Shown here: in pieces, positions 50,473 to 58,094 of the stretch
Layout of the letters: each line of letters begins with the position of its first letter
Position numbering within the stretch: position 1 is the stretch's first letter
Source: Nocardioides sp. YR527
GTDB lineage: Bacteria; Actinomycetota; Actinomycetes; Propionibacteriales; Nocardioidaceae
Direction of reading: 5' to 3'
Length of the DNA stretch: 64,000 bases
Assembly (NCBI RefSeq): GCF_900101045.1
Contig: NZ_FNFN01000006.1
Location: forward strand, 372,001-436,000
The notes under the pieces: model-generated
The model's input: the letters and a program-made list of their open reading frames with translations, nothing else
Database searches by the model: none
Told to the model about the DNA's origin: nothing
Made by a program: the position numbers and the translations under genes

Positions 50473-51033
50473 GTGGAATTGATCGAGGTGCTGGTCGGAC
50501 GGATCGGCAAGCCGCACGGGATCCGGGGGTTCGTGACCGTCGAGGTGCGGACCGACGAGCCCGACCGGCGGTTCGCCGAGGGCACGGTGCTGCGGGCGCA
50601 GCCGCCGAAGGGATCGGCGTTCGCCGCCAAGGAGCTGACCGTGGAGGGCGCCCGTTGGCACGGGCAGGTGCTCCAGGTCGCCTTCGAGGAGATCACCGAC
50701 CGCAACGAGGCCGAAGCGGCTCGTGGGACGCTGCTCTTCGCCGACGTCCCGGCCGAGGAGACCCCCGAGGACCCCGACGAGTACTACGACCACCAGCTCG
50801 TCGGCCTGACCGCCTTCGACGAAGAGGGCCGTGAGCTGGGCACGGTGAAGGCGCTGGTCCATGGGGGAGCCCAGGACCTGCTGACGATCCGTACCCCGGA
50901 CCGGCGCGATGCGCTGGTGCCGTTCGTGAAGGCGCTGGTGCCGGTCGTCGACCTGAACGAGAGGAAGGTCGTCATCGCCGACCGCCCCGGCCTGGTCACG
51001 CCGTTCGCCGAGGACGAGGACGACGCCAGGTGA
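50473..51033 (+). CDS. rimM: 16S rRNA processing protein RimM
   Basis: RimM binds S19 and matures the 30S head. The 186-residue protein has the N-terminal RimM domain (VLVGRIGKPHGIRGFVTVEV) and a C-terminal PRC-barrel (about 100-175) with YYDHQLVGLTAFDEEG and DRRDALVPFVKALVP. The GTG start at 50473 fits the family start. The stop overlaps trmD by 4 bases. The large palindrome upstream could affect its expression. Confidence 0.96.
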   Translation: MELIEVLVGRIGKPHGIRGFVTVEVRTDEPDRRFAEGTVLRAQPPKGSAFAAKELTVEGARWHGQVLQVAFEEITDRNEAEAARGTLLFADVPAEETPEDPDEYYDHQLVGLTAFDEEGRELGTVKALVHGGAQDLLTIRTPDRRDALVPFVKALVPVVDLNERKVVIADRPGLVTPFAEDEDDAR

Positions 51034-52187
51034 GGCTCGACTACCTCACCATCTTCCCCGACTACCTCGCGCCGCTCCGGCTGAGCCTGCCGGGCAAGGC
51101 GATCGAGTCCGGGCTGCTGGAGATGCACGTCCACGACGTACGCGACTGGACCCACGACCGCCACCGCACCGTCGACGACACGCCCTACGGCGGTGGCGCC
51201 GGGATGGTGATGAAGCCGGAGCCGTTCGGTGAGGCCTTCGACGAGCTGGCCATCGACGGCGCGACCGTGATCGTGACCACCCCGAGCGGCGAGCCGTTCA
51301 CCCAGGCGTTGGCTCGTGACCTGTCGACCCGGGAGCGGCTGGTCTTCCTGCTCGGTCGCTACGAGGGCATCGACCAGCGCGTGCTCGACCACGCGGCGAC
51401 CCGCGCCGAGGTCCGCGAGATCTCCCTGGGCGACTACGTCCTCAACGGGGGAGAGGTCGCCGCGATGGCGATCACGGAGGCCGTCGTACGTCTGCTCCCC
51501 GGGTTCATGGGCAACGCCGAGTCGCTCGTGGAGGAGTCCCACGAGGACGGCCTGCTGGAGTACCCGGTCTACACCAAGCCCGCCTCCTGGCGTGACCTCG
51601 AGGTCCCGAAGGTGCTGCTCAGCGGTGACCACAAGCGCATCGGGCAGTGGCGTCACGACCAGGCGGTGGCCCGGACCTCCGTACGCCGCCCCGACCTGCT
51701 CCACGCGTCCCAGGCCGCCACCGAGTGGGAGATCGTGCCCGCCGTACGCGCCGATGTGCCCGAGCTGCACACACTCCAGCTCGCCTGCTGGGTGCAGGAG
51801 ATGCACGACAACCCCGGCGTCGCGATCCCGCCGCTGCACGAGTCGCTCGACGACACTTTGCGCGCGCTGGAGACCCACGACGTCTACGTGGTCCGCTCCG
51901 CAGGGCGCCTGGTGGGCTCGGTCCGTGCCCGGCTCGAGGGCGACATCTGGGAGATCGGACGGCTGATGACCGCCCCGGACATGCAGGGGCGGGGTCTCGG
52001 GCGTCAGCTGCTGGATCACATCCAGGCGGTCGCGCCGGAGGACACCAGGACGTACCAGCTCTTCACCGGGGCGAAGAGCGAGCGGAATCAGAAGATGTAC
52101 AAGAAGGCCGGTTTCCGGCTTCGACGTGACCTCGAGGCCCCGCCAGGTGCCGTCATCCTGACGAAGCCGCACGCTCGTCGACGGTAA
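51030..52187 (+). CDS. trmD: tRNA (guanine-N1)-methyltransferase TrmD fused to a GNAT acetyltransferase domain
   Basis: Residues 1-228 are a complete TrmD, the SPOUT enzyme that makes m1G37 in tRNA: LDYLTIFPDYL, GGGAGMVMKPEP, LLGRYEGIDQRV (about 106-117), and GDYVLNGGEVAAMAI with the trefoil knot. Residues about 230-385 are a GNAT N-acetyltransferase domain with GRLMTAPDMQGRGLGRQLLDHI (CoA-binding) and NQKMYKKAGF. The fusion is continuous in frame with no stop or start between the domains. The acetyl acceptor is unknown. GTG 51030 overlaps rimM. Confidence 0.95.
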   Translation: MRLDYLTIFPDYLAPLRLSLPGKAIESGLLEMHVHDVRDWTHDRHRTVDDTPYGGGAGMVMKPEPFGEAFDELAIDGATVIVTTPSGEPFTQALARDLSTRERLVFLLGRYEGIDQRVLDHAATRAEVREISLGDYVLNGGEVAAMAITEAVVRLLPGFMGNAESLVEESHEDGLLEYPVYTKPASWRDLEVPKVLLSGDHKRIGQWRHDQAVARTSVRRPDLLHASQAATEWEIVPAVRADVPELHTLQLACWVQEMHDNPGVAIPPLHESLDDTLRALETHDVYVVRSAGRLVGSVRARLEGDIWEIGRLMTAPDMQGRGLGRQLLDHIQAVAPEDTRTYQLFTGAKSERNQKMYKKAGFRLRRDLEAPPGAVILTKPHARRR

Positions 52188-52209
52188 CGGTTCGTCAACC
52201 GACCACTCT

Positions 52210-52247
52210 GTTACTTTTCTGTAACACCAGACATCTGTTCCTGAAAC
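52210..52247 (+). promoter_or_regulatory. GlnR-like box upstream of amtB
   Basis: GTTAC-N6-GTAAC-N6-CATCT-N6-GAAAC has exactly the same half-site spacing as the box before the P-II operon. It lies 98 bases before the amtB start. Confidence 0.7.
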
Positions 52248-52344
52248 GAAGCGTCGCAACGATGCCGGGCAATACGTACGACGAGCGATGTGGCTCGCGT
52301 GACGTCACAGCCCCATCCCGAGACTCAAATCTATGAGGCACTGA

Positions 52345-53601
52345 ATGTCTGTCGAACTTGCATGGCAACTCCTGTGCGCGGCCCTGGTCATCTTCATGAC
52401 CCCTGGTCTCGCGTTCTTCTACGGCGGCCTGGTGAAGGCCAAGTCCGTCGTCTCGATGATGATGCTGAGCTTCGGCTCGATCGCCGTCGTCACCATCCTC
52501 TATGTCCTCTACGGTGGCACCGGCATCGCCGGCAACGGCACCAGCGGTGGCAGCAAGCTCTTCGGTAACCCGTTCGAGGACTTCGGGATGACCGACCTCG
52601 TCACCTCCGCCGGCAGCGGCGACGCGGGCAACCTCTTCGGTGGCCACGCCTTCCTGGTCGCCTTCTGCATCATCACCGTCGCCCTGGTCTCGGGGGCCGT
52701 CGCCGACCGCGCGCGCTTCTGGCCGTGGATGATCTTCGCCGTCTTCTTCGCGACCTTCGTGGTCTTCCCGACCTTCCGCTGGATCTGGGGCGTGGACTCC
52801 GAGGGCAACTTCTACGGCTGGCTCGCCAACAACGTCTACGGCCTCGGTGGCTCCCTCGACTGGGCCGGCGGCACCGTGATCCACCAGTCGGCCGGCGCCG
52901 CGGCGCTCGCCCTGGCGCTCGTGCTCGGTCGTCGCAAGGTCGGCTTCTCCAAGGAGGAGACGGTCGCTCACAACGTACCGCTCGTGCTGATCGGCACCGC
53001 GATCCTCTGGTTCGGCTGGTTCGGCTTCAACACCGGTGTCTTCGGTGCCGACGAGGGCCAGACCTCGCTGATCTTCCTCAACACCCTGCTGGCCCCGGCC
53101 GCCGGCCTGATCGGCTGGATCGTCGTCGAGCAGTTCAAGGACGGCAAGCCGACCGCCGTCGGTGCCGCGTCCGGCATCGTCACCGGTCTGGTTGCCATCA
53201 CCCCGGCCTGTGCGTTCGTCAGCCCGGTCTGGGCCCTCGTCCTCGGCCTCGTCGCCGGTGCCATCTGCGCCCTGGCCGTCGAGCTCAAGTTCAAGCTCGG
53301 CTTCGACGACACGCTCGACGTCGTCGGCATCCACCTCGTCGCCGGTTTCATCGGCTGCGTGTGGGTCGGCATCTTCGGCATGGAGACGCTCACCGGTGGC
53401 AGCGTCGTCTTCGGTGGCAACTTCAAGCTCCTCGGTGCCCAGGTCCTCTCCTCGCTCACCGTGATCGTCTACTCGTTCGTGATCGCCTTCGTCATCGGCT
53501 TCGCGATCGAGAAGACCGTCGGCTTCCGCGCCAAGGAGGAGGACGAGGTCGCCGGTATCGACACCGTTCTCCACGAGCCGGGCTACTCCGAGCTCGGCTG
53601 A
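52345..53601 (+). CDS. amtB: Ammonium transporter AmtB
   Basis: A 418-residue channel with about eleven helices. Typical blocks include GLAFFYGGLVKAKSVVSMMM, GGTVIHQSAGAAALALAL (first pore His), WFGWFGFNTG, and VVGIHLVAGFIGC (second pore His). It imports ammonium at low nitrogen and is gated by P-II proteins. The ATG at 52345 follows GAGG. In many actinobacteria amtB sits just before glnK-glnD; here it is 11 kb away, between trmD and rplS, but keeps a GlnR-like box. Confidence 0.97.
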   Translation: MSVELAWQLLCAALVIFMTPGLAFFYGGLVKAKSVVSMMMLSFGSIAVVTILYVLYGGTGIAGNGTSGGSKLFGNPFEDFGMTDLVTSAGSGDAGNLFGGHAFLVAFCIITVALVSGAVADRARFWPWMIFAVFFATFVVFPTFRWIWGVDSEGNFYGWLANNVYGLGGSLDWAGGTVIHQSAGAAALALALVLGRRKVGFSKEETVAHNVPLVLIGTAILWFGWFGFNTGVFGADEGQTSLIFLNTLLAPAAGLIGWIVVEQFKDGKPTAVGAASGIVTGLVAITPACAFVSPVWALVLGLVAGAICALAVELKFKLGFDDTLDVVGIHLVAGFIGCVWVGIFGMETLTGGSVVFGGNFKLLGAQVLSSLTVIVYSFVIAFVIGFAIEKTVGFRAKEEDEVAGIDTVLHEPGYSELG

Positions 53602-53698
53602 TCCATCGCTTCGACCACGAGGCCCGTCCCGGTTCGCCGGGGCGGGCCTCGCGGCGTACGGGATACCTTCCTGGACGACTCTTCCTGGACGAACAGCC

Positions 53699-54919
53699 TC
53701 AGCGAGGGCCGTACGGAAGCTGCCGGGCCTGGTGCTGGATGCGGGCGCTGAGGTCCTCGATCTCGGCCAGCACCGCCGCCGCGACCCACACCGGGGAACG
53801 GCGGGTGCCCTTGGCGCGGGTGAGGATCCCGGCCCGCTCCAGGCCGTCGATCGTCTCCTCGGCGTCCTCGATCCCGAGGCTCTTGGTGACCAGCTCGGCG
53901 TTGAGGATGGGCTCCTCGGTCAGCAGGTCGAGAAGACGGTACGCAGCCGACCCGGGCCGTGGGTCACCGGCCGCCTCGCCCCAGCCACGCCGGATGCTCT
54001 CCAGCGTCTCGGCCGTCTTCCACGACTCCGTCGTCGCGATCGTCGTCGAGGCGGCGAGCATGGCGATGATCGTGGACGCGGTGCCGGCCCGGTAGTCGTT
54101 GAGGGCAGCGAAGTAGCGGTCGCGGTGGGCGACGAGCGCCGAGGCGATCGGGACGGCCAGGTGCCGGGAGGCGCGGCGTCGCCGGAGCACGGCGTGGATG
54201 AGCGCCCGACCGATCCGGCCGTTGCCGTCGATGAAGGGATGGATCGACTCGAACTGGGCGTGCACGATCGCCGCCTGGGCGATGGGGGAGAGGTCGTCGC
54301 GGTTGGCGAAGGCGACCAGGTCCTCGATGTAGTCGTCGACCGTCTCCGGCGGAGGTGGCACGTGGAGGGTGTCGCGGGGCGCGTAGTCGGAGCCGCCGAC
54401 CCAGTTCTGGACGACGCGGAACCTGCCGGCGTTGGCCGCCTCGTCGGGATGGCGCGCGAACAGGTCCCGGTGGGCGCGCAGGATCGCGTCGGAGGTGATC
54501 TTGCGGGTGGTGTCGGCCTCGCTGATCAGCCGCTGCATCGCCTGGGTCGCGGATGCCATCGAGGTTGCCGAGGAGCTGGCGCCGATGCCGAGCAGGGCCC
54601 GCCCGTAGTCGGCCATGCTGGCCTCGACGTGCTCGATCTTGGAGGAGTCGATCGCCTCGGTGCGCAGCTGCAGGTGGTTGAGCCCGTCCATCGCCCGGCC
54701 GTGGACCAGGTCGAGATGACGGAGTGCGCCCGCGCTGGCGGTCGTCATCGCCGCCACCGGCCGCTCCAGCGCCAGGTCGAGGTCGGCGATGTGAGGCGGC
54801 AGCGCCACCGTGACCTCACGGAGCAGCCGGTCCACGCGCGGACCGCGCGGGATCCGCTGCCGGTAGGGGCGCGTCACGTAGGTGTGCGGTGGCCAGTCGG
54901 TGTCGGTCACGGAGGGCAT
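53699..54919 (-). CDS. Fic-domain protein (AMPylation-type)
   Basis: A 406-residue protein. The central Fic domain has the complete motif HPFIDGNGRIGR (227-238) with the catalytic His. An N-terminal inhibitory-type helix, DSSKIEHVEAS, has Glu96 placed like the class II autoinhibitory glutamate. A C-terminal winged-helix region (about 320-395) may bind DNA or partners. Fic enzymes transfer AMP or other nucleotidyl groups to proteins, and free-standing copies are often regulatory. It is the only minus-strand gene in the translation gene region. ATG 54919 is chosen; the long upstream frame is antisense to other genes. Confidence 0.9.
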   Translation of the reverse strand: MPSVTDTDWPPHTYVTRPYRQRIPRGPRVDRLLREVTVALPPHIADLDLALERPVAAMTTASAGALRHLDLVHGRAMDGLNHLQLRTEAIDSSKIEHVEASMADYGRALLGIGASSSATSMASATQAMQRLISEADTTRKITSDAILRAHRDLFARHPDEAANAGRFRVVQNWVGGSDYAPRDTLHVPPPPETVDDYIEDLVAFANRDDLSPIAQAAIVHAQFESIHPFIDGNGRIGRALIHAVLRRRRASRHLAVPIASALVAHRDRYFAALNDYRAGTASTIIAMLAASTTIATTESWKTAETLESIRRGWGEAAGDPRPGSAAYRLLDLLTEEPILNAELVTKSLGIEDAEETIDGLERAGILTRAKGTRRSPVWVAAAVLAEIEDLSARIQHQARQLPYGPR

Positions 54920-55186
54920 CCTCGCACGGGGCGCGGGCGCGCCGCGTACGTCTCCGCGCTCCGCGCCGTCTCGATTCCCGGCGGCCCGCGGCGCTGTGGC
55001 AGACTTGTGAGCCGGTCCAGTCGGCCGAAGCACGCTCCGAAGATGACACCCGGAGGTGTCGCGACGGGCTCCTGCCACAGGGGGAACCGTACGCCGCCGG
55101 CCAGCGTGGCTGGACCACCGCCAAAGATCGCCCTGATAGGGGCATGGATGACCGCGATCGGCCTGTGGCGAGCGTGAGGAGAAATG

Positions 55187-55537
55187 ATGAGCAACGTACT
55201 CGCAGAGGTCGGCAACGCCTCCAAGCGCGACGACCTGCCGGAGTTCCGCGCCGGTGACACCGTCAAGGTGCACGTCAAGGTCGTCGAGGGCAACCGGTCC
55301 CGCGTCCAGGTCTTCCAGGGCGTCGTGATCCGCGTCCACGGTTCCGGCATCGGCCGCACCTTCACCGTCCGCAAGGTCTCCTTCGGCGTGGGCGTCGAGC
55401 GCACCTTCCCGCTGCACTCCCCGATCTTCGAGCAGATCGAGGTCGTCACCCGCGGTGACGTCCGTCGCGCGAAGCTCTACTACCTGCGCAACCTGCGCGG
55501 CAAGAAGGCCAAGATCAAGGAGCGCCGCGAAGCATGA
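55187..55537 (+). CDS. rplS: 50S ribosomal protein L19
   Basis: L19 lies at the 30S-50S interface. The 116-residue protein has the conserved FRAGDTVKVHVKVVEGNRSR, VFQGVVIRVHGSGIGRTFTVRK and KLYYLRNLRGKKAKIKER. Two adjacent ATGs (55184 and 55187) are available; GAGGAG at 55176 gives better spacing to the second. The 267-base gap before it includes CTGTGGCAG paired with CTGCCACAG (about 54992 and 55071), a possible leader structure. Confidence 0.97.
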   Translation: MSNVLAEVGNASKRDDLPEFRAGDTVKVHVKVVEGNRSRVQVFQGVVIRVHGSGIGRTFTVRKVSFGVGVERTFPLHSPIFEQIEVVTRGDVRRAKLYYLRNLRGKKAKIKERREA

Positions 55538-55541
55538 GCGG

Positions 55542-55586
55542 CTGGGGCTTGATCGGCGGAGCGAAGCGACGCCCGATCTGCCCCAG
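55542..55586 (+). terminator. Hairpin after rplS
   Basis: CTGGGGC and GATCGG pair with CCGATC and GCCCCAG across a short AGCGAAGCG-containing loop. It may end or attenuate rplS transcription before lepB; there is no T-run. Confidence 0.6.
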
Positions 55587-55660
55587 ACCGAGGCCTGAGA
55601 AGCCCCTGAGCATAGCGAGTCGATGAGGCTCGTTGTGGAGGGAGTCTCTAGACTCACCGC

Positions 55661-56563
55661 GTGACTTCGAACGACCGCGATCCTTCCGTCGGCGTAGGGC
55701 CCCAGGCCCGCTGGGACGGGCCCGAGACAGGGGGATCGCGGTCGTTCTCGTCTTCTCCTCAGGCCCCGCGCTGGGCCTCTGAACAGCCGGGCCGGGCCAA
55801 CGGCCCGCGCCGCGAGGAGGAGCACAAGCCCCGTCTGTCGGCCTGGCAGGAGGGCATCGTCCTGGTCGTGCTGGCCGTGCTGGTCGCGGTCGTCGTGAAG
55901 GCCCTGTTCGTGCAGGCCTTCTACATCCCCTCGGAGTCCATGGAACCCGGCCTGCAGGGCGGCCCGTCGGTGGCGACCGACGACCGGGTGCTCGTGGAGA
56001 AGCCGTCCTACTGGCTCGCCGGCACGCCCAAGCGCGGCGATGTCGTTGTCTTCTCCGACCCGGGCTCCTGGCTCGGTGTCGACGAGTCGGCGGGCCCCAG
56101 CAACATCTTCGGCAAGGCGCTCGCGGTCATCGGCCTCTACCCCGAGGGGGGCCACCTGGTGAAGCGCGTCATCGGGGTCCCCGGCGACGTCATCGAGTGC
56201 TGCGACAAGCAGGGTCGGCTGATCGTCAACGGCGTCCCGATCGACGAGCCGTACGCCCGGCCCTCCCAGACCAAGTGCGGCCGCCCCAACAAGGAGGGCG
56301 AGTGCTTCGGGCCGATGCCCGGCAACCGCCACTGGGAGGCCGGTCCGGTGCCCGAGGGTTCCCTGTTCGTGATGGGCGACAACCGGGCCAACTCGGCAGA
56401 CTCGACCGTGCACATGTGCACGGCCAACGAGACCGACTGCGCGCTGGTGCCCTGGGTGCCGGAGGACAACGTGGTCGGCAAGGTCGTGGCGCTGGGCTGG
56501 CCGCTGGACCGGGCGAAGTGGATCCACCGGCCCGAGAGCTTCGAGGACGTGCCGTCACAGTGA
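55661..56563 (+). CDS. lepB: Signal peptidase I
   Basis: A 300-residue membrane protease that removes Sec signal peptides. A Pro/Arg-rich cytosolic N-tail precedes one membrane helix (about 66-88, IVLVVLAVLVAVVVKALFV). The catalytic Ser93 lies in PSESMEP and the general-base Lys168 in KRVIGVPGD. GDNRANSADS forms the conserved late box. GTG start at 55661. Its stop overlaps rnhB by 4 bases. The extra N-terminal tail is usual in actinobacteria. Confidence 0.96.
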   Translation: MTSNDRDPSVGVGPQARWDGPETGGSRSFSSSPQAPRWASEQPGRANGPRREEEHKPRLSAWQEGIVLVVLAVLVAVVVKALFVQAFYIPSESMEPGLQGGPSVATDDRVLVEKPSYWLAGTPKRGDVVVFSDPGSWLGVDESAGPSNIFGKALAVIGLYPEGGHLVKRVIGVPGDVIECCDKQGRLIVNGVPIDEPYARPSQTKCGRPNKEGECFGPMPGNRHWEAGPVPEGSLFVMGDNRANSADSTVHMCTANETDCALVPWVPEDNVVGKVVALGWPLDRAKWIHRPESFEDVPSQ

Positions 56564-57252
56564 GCAGTGCGCCAACCCTGCGAGTCGAGCGGTCCATGCT
56601 GCGCGAGGGCGTCACCCATCTCGGTGCCGTCGACGAGGTGGGGCGGGGCGCGCTCTGCGGGCCGGTCTCGATCGGGATCGTGGTGATCTCCGCGGTGACC
56701 CGCACAGCACCCCAGGGTGTACGCGACTCCAAGCTGCTCACTCCCGAGGCTCGCGAGATGCTCGCGCCGAAGGTGCGCCGGTGGGCCGTCGACTCCGCCG
56801 TCGGGCACGCGCTGGCATCCGAGATCGACGAGGTCGGGATCATGGCCGCGATGCGGCTGGCCGGTCAGCGGGCGTTGAATGCCCTGGACGTACGTCCTGA
56901 TGCCCTGCTGCTCGACGGCAACCACAACTATCTGACCCCGCCCGTGCAGGAGGGGCTCTTCGGTGAGGTCTCAGCGATGGTTGAGGAGGTCGAGGTGCCG
57001 CCGGTGACGACGATGATCAAGGCCGACATGAAGTGCGCCGCCGTCGCCGCCGCCTCGATCCTGGCGAAGACCTCGCGCGACGCACTGATGGTTGCGCTGC
57101 ACTCGGAGTTCCCGGAGTACGCGTGGGCCGACAACAAGGGCTACTCCGCGCCCGCCCACATCGCCGCGCTGGAGCGCCTGGGGCCGTCGGCATATCACCG
57201 GCGCTCGTGGAGTCTTCCCGGAACTTCCCGCGAGTTGGCCCTAGAGTCCTAG
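56560..57252 (+). CDS. rnhB: Ribonuclease HII
   Basis: A 230-residue RNase HII that removes ribonucleotides from DNA. The acidic active site includes AVDEVGRGALCGPV (Asp and Glu), DSKLLTPEAREML, LLLDGNHNY and IIKAD-like TMIKADMKC. The GTG at 56560 overlaps the lepB stop. Downstream comes a short dispersed repeat and then the DUF2469 gene, the standard actinobacterial order. Confidence 0.95.
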   Translation: MSSAPTLRVERSMLREGVTHLGAVDEVGRGALCGPVSIGIVVISAVTRTAPQGVRDSKLLTPEAREMLAPKVRRWAVDSAVGHALASEIDEVGIMAAMRLAGQRALNALDVRPDALLLDGNHNYLTPPVQEGLFGEVSAMVEEVEVPPVTTMIKADMKCAAVAAASILAKTSRDALMVALHSEFPEYAWADNKGYSAPAHIAALERLGPSAYHRRSWSLPGTSRELALES

Positions 57253-57273
57253 GCATGAGCGAGCGTCAGCGAG
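57253..57273. repeat. Short dispersed repeat after rnhB (copy 2)
   Basis: This is identical to the 21 bases at 32079-32099 and begins directly after the rnhB stop codon. Confidence 0.75.
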
Positions 57274-57280
57274 CGATGCC

Positions 57281-57589
57281 ATGAGCGCCGAGGATCTCGA
57301 GAAGTACGAGACCGAGATGGAGCTGACCCTCTACCGCGAATATCGCGACGTGGTCGGCATCTTCAAGTACGTCGTCGAGACCGACCGCCGCTTCTATCTG
57401 TGCAACCAGGTCGACGTGCGGGCGCGTACGGACTCGGGGGACGTCTACTTCGAGGTGTCGATGAACGACGTCTGGGTGTGGGACATGTATCGGCCGGCCC
57501 GGTTCGCGAAGGCGGTCAAGGTGCTCACCTTCAAGGACGTCAACGTCGAGACGCTCAACCCGACCGACATCGACCAGCCGTTGGACTGA
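57281..57589 (+). CDS. DUF2469 family protein
   Basis: A 102-residue acidic cytosolic protein of unknown function, conserved in actinobacteria between rnhB and yraN. Recognisable blocks are MSAEDLEKYETEMELTLYRE, RFYLCNQVDV and VWDMYRPARFAKAVKVLTFKD. It is full length. The following 139-base gap contains TTATCCCCA and CTGTCCACA, each one base from a DnaA box. Confidence 0.92.
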   Translation: MSAEDLEKYETEMELTLYREYRDVVGIFKYVVETDRRFYLCNQVDVRARTDSGDVYFEVSMNDVWVWDMYRPARFAKAVKVLTFKDVNVETLNPTDIDQPLD

Positions 57590-57728
57590 TGGCCGGCTGA
57601 TCTCGGGCCAGTTTCTGTCCACAGGGCGATCTCGATCCGGGGTTATCCCCAGGCGCCCCGGACCCAGCTCTGATTGTCGGTGCTCGCGATGAGTCTGGAC
57701 CTCGAAGCCGAATGGCAGGAGGTCCATG

Positions 57729-58094
57729 ATGAGTTCAACGGCGCCGGCGCGGATCGCGCTGGGAAACTACGGCGAATCGGTCGCCGAGAGGCACCTGGTC
57801 GAGGCGGGCATGACCGTGCTCGACCGCAACTGGAGATGCACGGACGGGGAGATCGACCTGGTCCTGCGCGAGGGTGACACCCTCGTCGTCTGCGAGGTCA
57901 AGACCCGCAGCCATGACGGGTGCGGCACTCCGCACGAGGCGGTCGACAAGACCAAGCTCGACCGGCTCAAGCGGTTGGCGATCGCCTGGCTGGAGCAGCA
58001 CGACGTGCGCGCTCCGGGGATCCGGATCGATCTCGTCGCGGTGATGCACGCGCCCCGTGGCTCGGCGCTGGTCGATCACGTCAGGGGCCTGTGA
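57729..58094 (+). CDS. YraN/UPF0102 nuclease-like protein
   Basis: A 121-residue restriction-endonuclease-like fold protein. GNYGESVAERHLVEAGM, DGEIDLVL and VVCEVKTRS form the D-x-(E/Q)-x-K type active site. The role is likely in DNA processing with the neighbouring comM and dprA. Two tandem ATGs occur (57726 and 57729); AGGAGG at 57717 favours the second. The stop overlaps comM. Confidence 0.92.
   Translation: MSSTAPARIALGNYGESVAERHLVEAGMTVLDRNWRCTDGEIDLVLREGDTLVVCEVKTRSHDGCGTPHEAVDKTKLDRLKRLAIAWLEQHDVRAPGIRIDLVAVMHAPRGSALVDHVRGL

Noticed and set aside
54920..56527. Apparent 536-residue extension of the Fic protein
   Set aside because: It runs antisense through rplS and lepB, and the Fic family N-terminus begins at 54919.
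57590..57728. Origin-like DnaA-box cluster
   Set aside because: TTATCCCCA and CTGTCCACA are each one base off the consensus, and only one exact box (near 63246) occurs elsewhere. No dnaA, dnaN or AT-rich region is present.
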